A DNA stretch of 64,000 nucleotides from Paramicrobacterium fandaimingii (GCF_011751745.2 NZ_CP061170.1:3038001-3102000), one strand, 5' to 3'. Positions 23,891 through 32,599 are shown, counted from the first letter of the stretch. The notes: generated from the sequence alone by a model not told the origin. A program made the numbers and translations.

Positions 23891-24295
23891 TCAGAGTCGC
23901 GCATTGACGCGCGTGAATAGCAGAGCGAGATCGCGAAGGTCGTCGTCATCGCAGTCCGCGAAGGGCGTGACTGCGAGCGTCGCCTGTACGACCGCGGCGC
24001 GAGCGTGCTCACCCGCCGAGGTGAGGCGAAGCACATTCGATCGCTTTTCGTCCGGATCTTTCATTCGGCTGACGTACCCCCGAGTCTCGAGCTGTTTGGC
24101 GATGAAGGTCAGATTCGGCGCATTGCAATAGATCTGATCTGCCATCACGCCCATGGACGGAGGTGCCTCATTGGGGTCGATCGCCAACAGCGCGTGCGCC
24201 GTCTGAGAGGTCAGGCGCCATTCGACCAGGGCTGCCTCGATCCGTCCGCTCGTGACTGTCCCCGACTGGCCGTGACCGGGTGAGGTGCTCGACAT
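23891..24295 (-). CDS. MarR-family transcriptional regulator
   Basis: A 134-residue winged-helix protein. The recognition region is VMADQIYCNAPNLTFIAKQL, the wing is RGYVSRMKDPDEKRSNVLRL, and TSAGEHARAAV leads into the dimerisation helix, all typical of MarR. It is divergent from a TetR/SDR pair; the 58-bp gap holds ATGAATG-N6-CATTTAT, an imperfect inverted repeat that could be the operator. It may regulate the SDR enzyme in response to a small aromatic or oxidant. A possible RBS is AAGGGCC before ATG 24295. Confidence 0.85.
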   Translation of the reverse strand: MSSTSPGHGQSGTVTSGRIEAALVEWRLTSQTAHALLAIDPNEAPPSMGVMADQIYCNAPNLTFIAKQLETRGYVSRMKDPDEKRSNVLRLTSAGEHARAAVVQATLAVTPFADCDDDDLRDLALLFTRVNARL

Positions 24296-24353
24296 GATGG
24301 CCCTTGCGTGTTTTCATGAATGAACGAGCATTTATTAACGAAGGGTGGCGGTC

Positions 24354-24965
24354 GTGGCACGTCCCCGAGGGGTCGATGATGCGGTGATCTTGCGTGCGGC
24401 GGTGCAGGTCATGGGTCGGCTGGGTCCCTCGGGTTTCACGTTGGCCGCCGTGGCGCGCGAGATCGGGTTGGTGCCCGGAACCCTTGCGCAACGATTCGGT
24501 TCCAAGCATGGTCTGCTTCTGGCACTCGCCGACCGGTCCGAGAAGGACGCGAGCGAGATAGCTGGGCGCGTGCGTCAGTCGCACGACTCGGCGCTCGGGG
24601 CCTTGGCGGCGCTGACGGTGGAGTCGGCGGCCCAGATGGCCACGCCGGAGAGCTTCGCCAATCATCTGGCGTTCTTGTGCATGGATCTTGGCGATCCGCA
24701 GCTCTACGAGCGTGCGCTGGCCATTCACCGTACTCAGAAGCGGGCGATCGAGGAATTGCTGACGGAGGCGGCTAGTACTGGCGAGCTCCGCGCCGGAACC
24801 GATGCTGCGGCCTTGGCCCGCACCGTACAAGCAACCACCGTCGGTGCGGGCCTGACCTGGGCACTCGAACGCGAAGGCACCCTCGAACTGCGGCTCCGGC
24901 GAGAGCTCGACGTAGCGCTGTCCCCTCACGTCCCACGCCGACACAACCACGACCTGGAGGAATGA
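24354..24965 (+). CDS. TetR-family transcriptional regulator
   Basis: A 203-residue TetR protein with the helix-turn-helix FTLAAVAREIGLVPGTLAQRF at about residues 24-44 and a helical C-terminal ligand domain. Two GTG starts are possible (24345 and 24354); the second is preferred because AAGGG at 24341-24345 is well spaced from it. The gene overlaps the next (SDR) by 4 bp, so it is co-translated with the enzyme it may control. Codon choice (GCC/CTG/CGG-rich) and lack of the AGCATCCG octamer set this gene and the SDR apart from neighbours, suggesting transfer from another actinobacterium. Confidence 0.85.
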   Translation: MARPRGVDDAVILRAAVQVMGRLGPSGFTLAAVAREIGLVPGTLAQRFGSKHGLLLALADRSEKDASEIAGRVRQSHDSALGALAALTVESAAQMATPESFANHLAFLCMDLGDPQLYERALAIHRTQKRAIEELLTEAASTGELRAGTDAAALARTVQATTVGAGLTWALEREGTLELRLRRELDVALSPHVPRRHNHDLEE

Positions 24966-25876
24966 TGACGACCGACACACGTCCGCTAGCCGGGAAAGTG
25001 GCCCTGGTCGCAGGCGGCACTCGGGGCGGCGGACGGGGCATCGCCGTCGAACTCGGCGGCGCCGGCGCTACGGTGTACGTCACCGGCCGCAGCAGCACCA
25101 GTGGGCGCTCCGACCTGGACCGCCCGGAAACCATCGAGCAGACCGCCAAGAAGGTCACCGCGGCCGGCGGCCTGGGCATTCCCGCCCGAACCGACCACAG
25201 CCGTCCCAACCAGGTCCAGGCCCTCATCGACAAGATCGCCGCCGAACAGGGTGGACGGCTCGACATCCTGGTGAACTCCGTATGGGGCGGAGACCCGCTG
25301 ACCGACTGGGAACACCCTTTGTGGGAGCAGGATCTGGAAACCGGTCTACGGCTACTGCGACAGGCGGTGGAGACCCACGTCATCACCAGCCGGTTCGCGC
25401 TTCCCCTCATGGTCGCCCGCAAGAACGGCCTGGTCGTGGAGGTCACCGACGGCAACACCGCCCGATACCGCGGTACGTTCTTCTACGACCTGGCGAAGTC
25501 CGCAGTCATACGCCTCGCCGTCGCTCAGGCCGCCGAGCTCAAGCCGCATGGCGTCGCGGCCGTGGCCATTACGCCGGGCTTCCTGCGCTCGGAGGCCCTG
25601 CTGGAACACTTCGGTGTCACCGAGGCCAACTGGCGTGACGGCGCGGCCCAGGACCCGAACTTCGCCCACTCCGAGACCCCGGCCTACCTCGGCCGTGCCG
25701 TCGCCGCGCTGGCCGCTGACCCCGACATCATGACCAAGACCGGACGAGCCCTGGCCACCTGGGGCCTGTACCAGGAGTACGGCTTCACTGATGCCGACGG
25801 CACACAACCGGACTTCGCCGCCCACTGGGCCAAGAACCTGGAAGAGCAGTACGGCCCCCTCGGAGACCCGCTATAG
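24962..25876 (+). CDS. Short-chain dehydrogenase/reductase (long-type SDR)
   Basis: A 304-residue SDR. The cofactor loop is ALVAGGTRGGGRGIAVEL near residue 15 (a variant of TGxxxGxG with Gly-Gly-Thr-Arg), followed by YVTGRSS, whose Arg favours NADP(H). The catalytic pair is Y175 and K179 in FFYDLAKSAV. The C-terminus is longer than in classical SDRs (YQEYGFTDADGTQPDF). It probably reduces a carbonyl group; the substrate is unknown. ATGATG at 24962 gives two adjacent starts and overlaps the TetR stop. It forms a mini-operon with TetR, divergent from MarR. Confidence 0.87.
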   Translation: MMTTDTRPLAGKVALVAGGTRGGGRGIAVELGGAGATVYVTGRSSTSGRSDLDRPETIEQTAKKVTAAGGLGIPARTDHSRPNQVQALIDKIAAEQGGRLDILVNSVWGGDPLTDWEHPLWEQDLETGLRLLRQAVETHVITSRFALPLMVARKNGLVVEVTDGNTARYRGTFFYDLAKSAVIRLAVAQAAELKPHGVAAVAITPGFLRSEALLEHFGVTEANWRDGAAQDPNFAHSETPAYLGRAVAALAADPDIMTKTGRALATWGLYQEYGFTDADGTQPDFAAHWAKNLEEQYGPLGDPL

Positions 25877-26015
25877 CCCTGGCTAGCAAAGGCAAGGGAC
25901 AGTTGTCGAATGCCACTGGTCCCCAATCCTCTTCGGCGTGATCCTTGAGCAGCCCGTGACGTCGACATTCAGTTATTCAGGCTTACAGGAGAGGGGATAA
26001 ACCGCTTACCCCCGG

Positions 26016-26648
26016 TTAACTGGTGAGTCGGTCGATGCCGAGCGTGGCGATGAGGTCTTCGTGCAACTCGAACCACACACGGTGGCACGAGTCGACGGCA
26101 GTGCCGTCCACCCACTCGTGCTCGCCGCTTCGCGCGCGGCGCAGCGCCGCAGTGAAGCGCACGTCGTACCCGCCGAATCGGCTGAGAATACTCTCGAGAT
26201 TCGCGCTGATCGGCGCGAGACCGTGCTCAAGCTCGCCCAGCTCACGAAGCACACGTGCGTCCCACTTGAGGTCGGTGTGATCATTCGATACGAGCCGGCC
26301 GTCGTCTTCTGGCCGAAGCTGCCAGTTGGTGCACGCGCTCTGCAGGCGCCCGTTGAACGGCAGGAATGTGCCGTACACACCACGGAGTCGTTGCTCGCCA
26401 TCCACCTGCATCAGCTCATCCGCGAGCAGGCGCTCATTCTCAATGCGTCCGCGATCCGTGAGCGACCAGCCCGAAAGGTCAGCGAAGCTCGCGAACGACA
26501 CCCAGCCGCGGGCTTCGGCATCCCCGAGCGCCTCAGCTACGGCATCCGGTGAGAGCCCCCAACGCCGAGCGACAGCATTCGAATCGGCGAATCCCAGAAT
26601 GCGCACGCCGTGCAGCGTCAACAACGGAAGATCATCTGCGCTCGTCAT
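26016..26648 (-). CDS. Unknown protein with probable DNA-binding N-terminus
   Basis: A 210-residue protein beginning MTSADDLPLLTLHGVRILGF. The first 70 residues look like a winged helix (NAVARRWGLSPDAVAEALGD, GWSLTDRGRIENERL), as in PadR/MarR-like regulators. The C-terminal part is not recognised. ATG 26648 overlaps the stop of the upstream gene by 4 bp, so the two are one operon. Together they are divergent from the PEP-synthase-like gene at 27097 and may regulate it or act with it. The frame is open upstream to 26918, but that portion overlaps the neighbouring gene and is judged non-coding. Confidence 0.7.
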   Translation of the reverse strand: MTSADDLPLLTLHGVRILGFADSNAVARRWGLSPDAVAEALGDAEARGWVSFASFADLSGWSLTDRGRIENERLLADELMQVDGEQRLRGVYGTFLPFNGRLQSACTNWQLRPEDDGRLVSNDHTDLKWDARVLRELGELEHGLAPISANLESILSRFGGYDVRFTAALRRARSGEHEWVDGTAVDSCHRVWFELHEDLIATLGIDRLTS

Positions 26649-27040
26649 TGCGCCTCGTGACGATCGAGCAGGCGCGCGTAGTGCTGCTGACATGCTTGCG
26701 GAGAACGAAACCCCATGGCCGAGGCGATCTGTGCCCACGTGAGTCCTGCGCTGCGGGCGGCAAACAGCATCCCCGCCTCGAGCCCCTCGACTTCTGCGCG
26801 TGCGGCAGGCAGGAGGGCAAGGGCGTCTGCAAGCTCGTCCGATTCGGCATCCATCGACCGCCACACGGAGAAGTTCACAAGATCGACGGCAGTCGGCGGC
26901 ACGGGTGCTGGCCGCCACGGCTGCTCGGCTATCTGCCCGTTCGCGCGCGACATGACGCGATCGCGAGCACGCTCTTCGCGACTGGCGTGCAGCTGCTCGG
27001 CGTTCGCCGAGGATTGTTCAAAATCGGGGTTGCGTTGCAT
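26645..27040 (-). CDS. Small protein with a C-terminal helix-turn-helix
   Basis: A 131-residue protein. The C-terminal 50 residues (MLFAARSAGLTWAQIASAMG, then RSPQACQQHYARLL) read as a helix-turn-helix of the kind that recognises DNA in Actinobacteria; the N-terminus is polar and includes VDLVNFSVWRSMDAESDELA. The ATG at 27040 is preferred over one 8 codons upstream. It overlaps the next gene by 4 bp. The 56-bp gap to the divergent PEP-binding-domain gene is AT-rich, with CAAC-N5-GTTG as a possible half-site pair. It is probably a regulator of the neighbouring genes; no family name can be given with confidence. Confidence 0.65.
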   Translation of the reverse strand: MQRNPDFEQSSANAEQLHASREERARDRVMSRANGQIAEQPWRPAPVPPTAVDLVNFSVWRSMDAESDELADALALLPAARAEVEGLEAGMLFAARSAGLTWAQIASAMGFRSPQACQQHYARLLDRHEAQ

Positions 27041-27096
27041 GACCCCAGCGTGCAGTATCAACATTACGTTGTCAATATTTTATTGAAGGGTGCCGG

Positions 27097-28266
27097 ATGC
27101 TTCACGAGCTGCGATTCGCGGATGCCGCTACCGGCGGCGCGAAGGCTGCAGCGCTCGGCACCATGCTTCGGGCAGGGCTACCGGTTCCCGACGGTTTCGT
27201 GCTGACCTTCGACGAGTACGGGACTGCGCACACAGGGCCGTATCCCAACGCTCTCCGCGACGAAGTGGAGCGCGCATACGCACGCCTCGGCTGCCCCGTG
27301 GTCGCCGTGCGCTCCTCCGCCTCGGGCGAAGATTCTGAACACGCATCTGCGGCAGGTACCTACGAGAGCGTTCTTGGCGTCAGAGGCGTCGACGCACTCG
27401 CAGCGGCGATTCACCGATGCTGGGATTCCCTGCATTCACCACGGGCCGTTGCCTATCAGCAGGCGGCTGATCGCGAGCCCTCTGCCGAACGGCCCGCTAT
27501 GGCGGTCATCGTGCAGCGGATGGTCGACGCCGACGCATCCGGTGTCTTGTTCACGCCGGCGAAACTCGGTGGAATGACCCTCATTGAGTCGTCGTGGGGC
27601 TTGGGACCCAGCGTCGCCGAGGGTCGCGTCACGCCCGACAGGTTCCACGTTGGCGGCGACGGCGCAATCCAGATGCACCTCGGAGACAAGCGAACTCGCC
27701 TCGATATGAGTGACCAGCAACTCGTCTCGCGTGACGTTGACGACCCTCATCGCGGTGCCCCAACGCTCGACGACGAGCAAATGTGGAAGCTCGTGCGGCT
27801 GGGGGCTGAGATCGCCGAGCTGCTCGGCGGGCCCCAAGACATCGAGTGGGCGATCGCCGGCGCGCGCAGCTGGATCGTTCAGGCCCGGCCCGTCACCGTC
27901 GCGCCGCCGGCATCCTTCAATCCCACAGACGCGCCCACGCCTGTGCTCACCGGAGCTGCGGCGAGCACCGGCAGCGCAACGGGAACAGCGCGCATCGTTC
28001 GCGGGCCACAAGACTTCTCGCGAGTGACGCGGGGGGACATTCTGGTCTGCCCCAGTACCGACCCCAGCTGGACTCCCCTGCTGGGTATCGCTGGCGGCGT
28101 CGTCACCGAACGAGGCGGATCACTCGCACACGCTGCGATCGTGGCGCGCGAGCTCGGCATCCCCGCTGTTCTCGGCGTCACCAACGCGACGTCGCTGCTC
28201 ACCGACGGGTCGATCATCACGATCGACGGCGATCTCGGCACAGTAGTCGAGCATCAACCGACGTAG
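27097..28266 (+). CDS. PEP/pyruvate-binding-domain phosphotransferase, short form
   Basis: A 389-residue two-domain protein. Residues 1-270 are an ATP-grasp nucleotide-binding domain of the PEP-synthase/rifampin-phosphotransferase type (VVAVRSSASGEDS, AAGTYESVLGV, MAVIVQRMVDADASGVLFT). Residues about 290-389 are the phosphohistidine swivel domain, with H345 in ERGGSLAHAAIVARELGIPA. The C-terminal PEP/pyruvate barrel of PpsA and the rifampin-binding insert of Rph (about 865 aa) are both absent, so it needs another partner or has a different acceptor. GAAGGG sits before ATG 27097. It is followed at 15 bp by a histidine phosphatase, probably in one operon. Confidence 0.82.
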   Translation: MLHELRFADAATGGAKAAALGTMLRAGLPVPDGFVLTFDEYGTAHTGPYPNALRDEVERAYARLGCPVVAVRSSASGEDSEHASAAGTYESVLGVRGVDALAAAIHRCWDSLHSPRAVAYQQAADREPSAERPAMAVIVQRMVDADASGVLFTPAKLGGMTLIESSWGLGPSVAEGRVTPDRFHVGGDGAIQMHLGDKRTRLDMSDQQLVSRDVDDPHRGAPTLDDEQMWKLVRLGAEIAELLGGPQDIEWAIAGARSWIVQARPVTVAPPASFNPTDAPTPVLTGAAASTGSATGTARIVRGPQDFSRVTRGDILVCPSTDPSWTPLLGIAGGVVTERGGSLAHAAIVARELGIPAVLGVTNATSLLTDGSIITIDGDLGTVVEHQPT

Positions 28267-28281
28267 CACAAGGAGCATCAC

Positions 28282-28881
28282 ATGGCAGTTCGACATCTTT
28301 ACATCGCCCGCCACGGAGCCGCCGACGCATTCGGCGAGCTCACGAGCACCGGCAGGCAGCAAGCCGAGCTGCTCGGAGCGCGGCTTGCGACGCTGCCCAT
28401 CGATGCGGTGTGGCACTCGCCGCTTCCCCGCGCCGCCGACACGGCCCTCACCATTGCTCAGCACCTTCCCTCGGTGCCCCTTCACGAATCGGCCGAGCTC
28501 ATCGACCACGTGCCGTGGGTCCCGCCAATCGACGAGATGCCCTCCACGATGCGTGGCTTCTTCGACGGATTCGATGCAGACGAGGCTGCCGACGGGCATC
28601 GCATCGCCACAGCGCTCGTCGAGAAGTTCGCCGCCGCGCCGACAACAGACGACGACACCTACGAGGTGCTCATCACCCACGACTACCCCATCGCGTGGCT
28701 GCTGCGTCACGCGCTTGATGCCCCTCCCATTCGCTGGTTCGGAATCAGCAGCGCCAACACAGCCCTCACGGTTCTGGAGTTCCGCCCCGGTCACGCGGCA
28801 ACCCTCGTCATGTTCAACGACATGTCGCATCTGCCCGTGGAACTGACATGGACGGGCTTCCCTCCAAGCATCCGCCCGTAG
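28282..28881 (+). CDS. Histidine phosphatase family protein
   Basis: A 199-residue branch-1/2 histidine phosphatase. The RHG motif is at LYIARHGAAD (residues 6-15), SPLPRAADTALTIA holds the second phosphate-pocket arginine, ESAELIDH the acid region, and VLITHDYPIAW the distal histidine. It has a good AAGGAG site before ATG 28282 and sits 15 bp after the PEP-domain gene. Coupling of a phosphohistidine-swivel enzyme with a phosphatase of this fold hints at a phosphorylation/dephosphorylation pair, but this is inference. The substrate (small phosphoester or protein) is unknown. Confidence 0.87.
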   Translation: MAVRHLYIARHGAADAFGELTSTGRQQAELLGARLATLPIDAVWHSPLPRAADTALTIAQHLPSVPLHESAELIDHVPWVPPIDEMPSTMRGFFDGFDADEAADGHRIATALVEKFAAAPTTDDDTYEVLITHDYPIAWLLRHALDAPPIRWFGISSANTALTVLEFRPGHAATLVMFNDMSHLPVELTWTGFPPSIRP

Positions 28882-29224
28882 TCACACACGTTTGTCGAGA
28901 ACAGAAAATGCCCGCTCCCAGGGGATTATGAGGCGCAAATCGAAAGAACGGCACTCGGTGAGAGCAGAAACCACATCGAGCGGATGCCGTGGGGGCGACG
29001 ATCCGCGTCATGACGGGCGAGACGTCGCGCCGTAATACCCGAACTTTCACGCCCACTCGAGACGCTCCCGTTCAGTGATGACGGGGTGCGTGAACCATTT
29101 TGCCAGGTTGCGGTAGGAAAGCACTCAGATTCATGGTCGAGGCTCGGCCTTCGTGCCCGGCAGCGCGCCCTAGCGCTCAGCACCCCCAGAACCCGATCCC
29201 CTGACCTGACACCCGTGAGGCTGA
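28882..29224 (+). other. 343-bp gene-free leader of the transglycosylase-like gene
   Basis: No convincing ORF in either strand. The stretch contains several small hairpins near its 3' end (for example AGCGC-GCCCTA-GCGCT) and a tract GGGGTGCGTGAACC followed later by GAACCCG and ACCCGTGAGGC just before the gene. A long structured leader before a secreted wall-lytic gene is reminiscent of actinobacterial cyclic-di-AMP (ydaO) leaders, but I could not fold it into that consensus, so it is left unnamed. Confidence 0.4.
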
Positions 29225-30103
29225 ATGACATCCCCTGAACCCGATGCTTCCCAATCGACACCGACAGAAGATGGTGCGGAGCTCACTCCCTTTCCCCGAC
29301 GCAATCACGTGGCGCGACTGCGACGAACCCGCAACAGGCGTCGCGCTCGCGTCGGGGCCGGCGCAGCCCTGGCTCTCGCCCTGACGGTGAGCGGAACCGG
29401 ACTCGCTGCAAGCTGGGCCACACCCACCGTTGACAAAGACCCCATCGTCGAGTCAGCTGCCGCCGTGGCGGAGGCCAGCGATCAGCTTGTCGCGCACCAG
29501 AATGCTCAGAGCAGCGCGAAAGATGCGCTCGATAGCGCAAGCACGGTGCTCGACAACGCCGATGAGTCCGTCGACACCGAAGACCTCTCGACCTACGTGG
29601 GCCGGCTTGAGGACTACCGCTCGCTGACGCCCACGTTCACCCTCAACCTCGTCAAGCAGACCGAGGCCGAAACAGCATCCGTGTCTGAAGACAGCGAGGC
29701 TGCCAAGAAGCAGAAGGCTGAAGAGGCAGCGAAGAAGGCAGCCGAAGAGAAGAAGCGGGAAGCGGAAGAGGCGAAGAAGCGCGCGGCAGCCAACACCCCC
29801 GAGGGCGCAAAGGCCGTCGCCAGAACCATGGCCGCTGAGCAATACGGCTGGGGCGAAGGCGAGTTCAGCTGCCTCGTGTCGCTGTGGAACAAAGAGTCCG
29901 GCTGGTCGTACACAGCGTCGAACCCCTCGAGCGGCGCCTACGGCATTCCGCAGGCTCTCCCTGGCAGCAAGATGAGCAGCGTCGCCGCCGATTGGGAAAC
30001 CAACGCCACGACGCAGATCACGTGGGGGCTGAAGTACATCTCCGGCGTGTACGGATCGCCGTGCTCAGCGTGGGGTCACTCGCAGTCCACCGGCTGGTAC
30101 TGA
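29225..30103 (+). CDS. Secreted lytic-transglycosylase-like protein with coiled-coil stalk
   Basis: A 292-residue exported protein. An N-terminal cytoplasmic stretch of about 45 polar and Arg-rich residues precedes a hydrophobic signal/anchor (AGAALALALTVSGTGLA, about residues 43-59). A long helical stalk rich in Ala, Lys and Glu follows (about 85-190, ending AAKKQKAEEAAKKAAEEKKR). The C-terminal about 80 residues resemble the lysozyme-like domain of aggregation-promoting factor/SLT proteins: CLVSLWNKESGWSYTASNPS, SGAYGIPQALPGSKM, then ITWGLKYISGVYGSPCSAWG. Glu in NKESGW is the expected catalytic residue. It probably cuts peptidoglycan glycan strands. GAGG lies just before ATG 29225. Confidence 0.87.
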   Translation: MTSPEPDASQSTPTEDGAELTPFPRRNHVARLRRTRNRRRARVGAGAALALALTVSGTGLAASWATPTVDKDPIVESAAAVAEASDQLVAHQNAQSSAKDALDSASTVLDNADESVDTEDLSTYVGRLEDYRSLTPTFTLNLVKQTEAETASVSEDSEAAKKQKAEEAAKKAAEEKKREAEEAKKRAAANTPEGAKAVARTMAAEQYGWGEGEFSCLVSLWNKESGWSYTASNPSSGAYGIPQALPGSKMSSVAADWETNATTQITWGLKYISGVYGSPCSAWGHSQSTGWY

Positions 30104-30121
30104 CACCGCTATCCCGCTCCT

Positions 30122-30183
30122 GCGCTACTTTTTCGGGACTGCGCTCCAGAATTTTCTGGGGCGCAGTCCCGATTCAGTAGCGC
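30122..30183. terminator. Strong bidirectional hairpin terminator
   Basis: A nested hairpin between convergent genes. The inner stem pairs TCGGGACTGCGC...CCAGA with TCTGGGGCGCAGTCCCGA (30133-30172), and an outer stem pairs GCGCTACT (30122-30129) with AGTAGCGC (30176-30183) across a 3-nt internal loop. T-rich flanks occur on one side. It separates the transglycosylase gene (+) from the GH3 gene (-). Confidence 0.85.
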
Positions 30184-30232
30184 CACCCGGATGGTTGTCG
30201 CGGCTCACGAGTCAGATGCTGGGCGTCTGGCG

Positions 30233-32479
30233 CTAAACGTTCGCGGCATCGAGCAGCTTCTGCACGGTCGCGGGGTCGACACCGGCCCCAAAGTTCGCGA
30301 GGCGCCCGATGGGGAACGACGCCATCATCTTCACCATGCCCTCATCAGTGGCGGCCTCAGACATCTCTGGCCCGAGCAATTCCGCCATTTCCTGCCGAAG
30401 CATCGGGCCGGCAACCGGGTCTGAAAGAAGTTCGCCGATCGAAGACTCGACGCCGAGCGGCAACAACACGTCATCTCCGGAGATCGTCACGCTTGCACTG
30501 CTGCGCAGGTCTCGGCTCGACGCCCCGACCGATACAACGTACTCGCCTCCCTCGACGACAAAGCTGTGCACTCGGATGTCCCAGTAGGCGAGGTCTCCTC
30601 GCGCAACGACGATCTCGACATCACGAGATTCGCCCGCGGCGAGCTCGACCGCAGCGAAACCCTTCAGCTCGCGCGGAGCGCGCTGCACCGTCGATTCGGG
30701 CAGCCCGGCATACAACTGCACGACTTCGCGACCGGCACGCTCGCCGGAGTTGGTGACACGCACGCGGGCGGTCACGCCGGCAGCATCCGCCGTGACGGCA
30801 ACATCGCCATAGTCAAACGTCGTGTACGACAGCCCGTGTCCGAAGGGGAAGGCGACGTCGGCGTCGCGGGCGTCGTACCAGCGATAGCCGACGAAGATGC
30901 CCTCGCCGTAGCGAACATGGCCGTGCTCGCCCGGAAATTCGAGATACGCCGGGGTGTCCTGCAGGCGCATGGGAATGGTCTCGGCCAGGCGCCCGGACGG
31001 GTTGACGTCGCCGAACAGCACATCGGCCGTCGCGCTGCCGCCCGCTTGGCCAAGAAGCCAGCCCTCGAGAATTGCCGGAACCGAGTCGGCGAAGGGCAGC
31101 CGCACGACTCCGCCATTCGACAGCACAACAACAGTCTTCGGATTCGCAGCGGCGACGTTGTCGATCAGCTCGAGCTGCGCGGCGGGCAGGTCGATGTGCT
31201 CGCGGTCGAAGCCCTCAGATTCTTCGGCGGCAGGGAGCCCGGCGAAGATGACCGCCACATCGACGGCGGATGCTGCGGCGACGGCTTCGTCGGCGAGTGC
31301 GGCGTCGTCGCTGCCGTCGATCGTGAAGCCGGGCGCGAACGTGACAGCATCCGGATTGTCGTGTCTGGAGCGGATGCTGGTGAGTGCGTCATCGAGTTGA
31401 GTCGGATTGATGAGTGAGCTGCCCGCGCCCTGATAGCGCGGTGTGCGAGCGAATTCGCCGATGACGGCGATGGATGCTGTCGGCTGCAGTGGAAGCAGAT
31501 CATCGTCGTTCTTCAGCAGCACGATGCTGCGGCCCGCCACCTCGCGGGCGAGTGCATGGTGTGCCCCGCTGTCATATGCTGCATCGTCGCGGGCGTTCGC
31601 GATGGCCTTCTGCACGATCGACACGATGCGCGTCGCCGCGTCGTCGAGCACGCTCTCGTCGAGCGACCCGTCGCGCACAGCGGCGACGATCTCAGCATCC
31701 GTGCGCCCGCCCGATGACGGCATCTCCAGGTCGAGCCCCGCGACCAGACCGTCGGTGCGCACGTTCACGGCGCCCCAGTCCGACACGACGAGTCCCTCGA
31801 AGTCCCAGTCATCGCGCAGCACGTCGGTGAGCAACCAGTGGTTCTCAGACGCATAGACGCCGTTGATGCGGTTGTACGAGCACATCACCGTCCACGGCTG
31901 TTCTGCCGTGACGACGCGCTCGAAGCCCCGCAGATAGATCTCGCGAAGGGGTCGCTCGTCAACGTCAGAGCTGGCGCGCATGCGGTCGTGCTCCTGGTTG
32001 TTGGCGGCGAAGTGCTTGAGCGAGGCACCGACGCCCTGGGACTGGAGTCCCCGAACAAGCGCTGATCCGAGCTCGCCGCTGACGAACGGGTCTTCAGAGA
32101 GGTACTCGAAGTTTCGGCCGCACAGCGGCGAGCGCTTGATGTTGATGCCCGGCCCGAGCAGAACACCGACGTTCTCCGCCTGCGCCTCCTCGCCGAGGGC
32201 GACGCTGACGCGTTCCAGTAGCGCCGGATCGAAGGTGGAGCCAAGGGCGACGGCAGGCGGAAAACAAGTGGCGGGAACGCTGTCTGCGATCCCGAGGTGG
32301 TCGGAATCGCCGGCCTGCTTGCGCACACCGTGCGGCCCATCCGTGAGCATGATCGACGGCACACTGCCGACCGCCTTGGTCTCCCAGAAGTTCTCGCCGC
32401 TGGTCAATGCGGCCTTCTGTTCTGTGCTCAGACCGGCAACGATCTCGGCGGCGCTGCGTGCGGTGAAGTCGGCGGGCAT
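30233..32479 (-). CDS. bglX: Beta-glucosidase, glycoside hydrolase family 3
   Basis: A 748-residue cytoplasmic GH3 enzyme. The N-terminal TIM-barrel domain carries the nucleophile D234 in LVVSDWGAVN and the substrate-binding stretches MLTDGPHGVRKQ and GVGASLKHFAANNQEHDRM. The GH3 C-terminal sandwich follows (IVLLKNDDDLLPL, ADVLFGDVNPSGRLAETIP), and a fibronectin-III-like domain closes the protein (ERAGREVVQLYAG). No signal peptide. It removes terminal beta-linked sugars from oligosaccharides; whether the substrate is gluco-, xylo- or other is not certain, so the symbol is by family resemblance. It is divergent from a TetR gene with a palindromic site between them. Confidence 0.9.
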   Translation of the reverse strand: MPADFTARSAAEIVAGLSTEQKAALTSGENFWETKAVGSVPSIMLTDGPHGVRKQAGDSDHLGIADSVPATCFPPAVALGSTFDPALLERVSVALGEEAQAENVGVLLGPGINIKRSPLCGRNFEYLSEDPFVSGELGSALVRGLQSQGVGASLKHFAANNQEHDRMRASSDVDERPLREIYLRGFERVVTAEQPWTVMCSYNRINGVYASENHWLLTDVLRDDWDFEGLVVSDWGAVNVRTDGLVAGLDLEMPSSGGRTDAEIVAAVRDGSLDESVLDDAATRIVSIVQKAIANARDDAAYDSGAHHALAREVAGRSIVLLKNDDDLLPLQPTASIAVIGEFARTPRYQGAGSSLINPTQLDDALTSIRSRHDNPDAVTFAPGFTIDGSDDAALADEAVAAASAVDVAVIFAGLPAAEESEGFDREHIDLPAAQLELIDNVAAANPKTVVVLSNGGVVRLPFADSVPAILEGWLLGQAGGSATADVLFGDVNPSGRLAETIPMRLQDTPAYLEFPGEHGHVRYGEGIFVGYRWYDARDADVAFPFGHGLSYTTFDYGDVAVTADAAGVTARVRVTNSGERAGREVVQLYAGLPESTVQRAPRELKGFAAVELAAGESRDVEIVVARGDLAYWDIRVHSFVVEGGEYVVSVGASSRDLRSSASVTISGDDVLLPLGVESSIGELLSDPVAGPMLRQEMAELLGPEMSEAATDEGMVKMMASFPIGRLANFGAGVDPATVQKLLDAANV

Positions 32480-32547
32480 GACGCTCCTCGCGGGTTCCGG
32501 CGATGGCCGTGCACCATCGCGTCACCAAAACCTTATGTCATTCAGTT

Positions 32548-32562
32548 TTGTTTTCCAAACAA
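32548..32562. promoter_or_regulatory. Candidate operator between GH3 and TetR genes
   Basis: TTGTTT-TCC-AAACAA is a perfect 6-bp inverted repeat with a 3-bp centre in the 120-bp divergent gap. It is placed to control both the beta-glucosidase and its TetR regulator. Binding is inferred. Confidence 0.5.
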
Positions 32563-32599
32563 CATCCTGATTTGCCGGGTGCGCCGTACGATAGAGCTC

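Noticed and set aside
28882..29224. Firm annotation as a cyclic-di-AMP riboswitch
   Set aside because: Only loose similarity of short tracts; the conserved order and helices of the class could not be assembled by eye.
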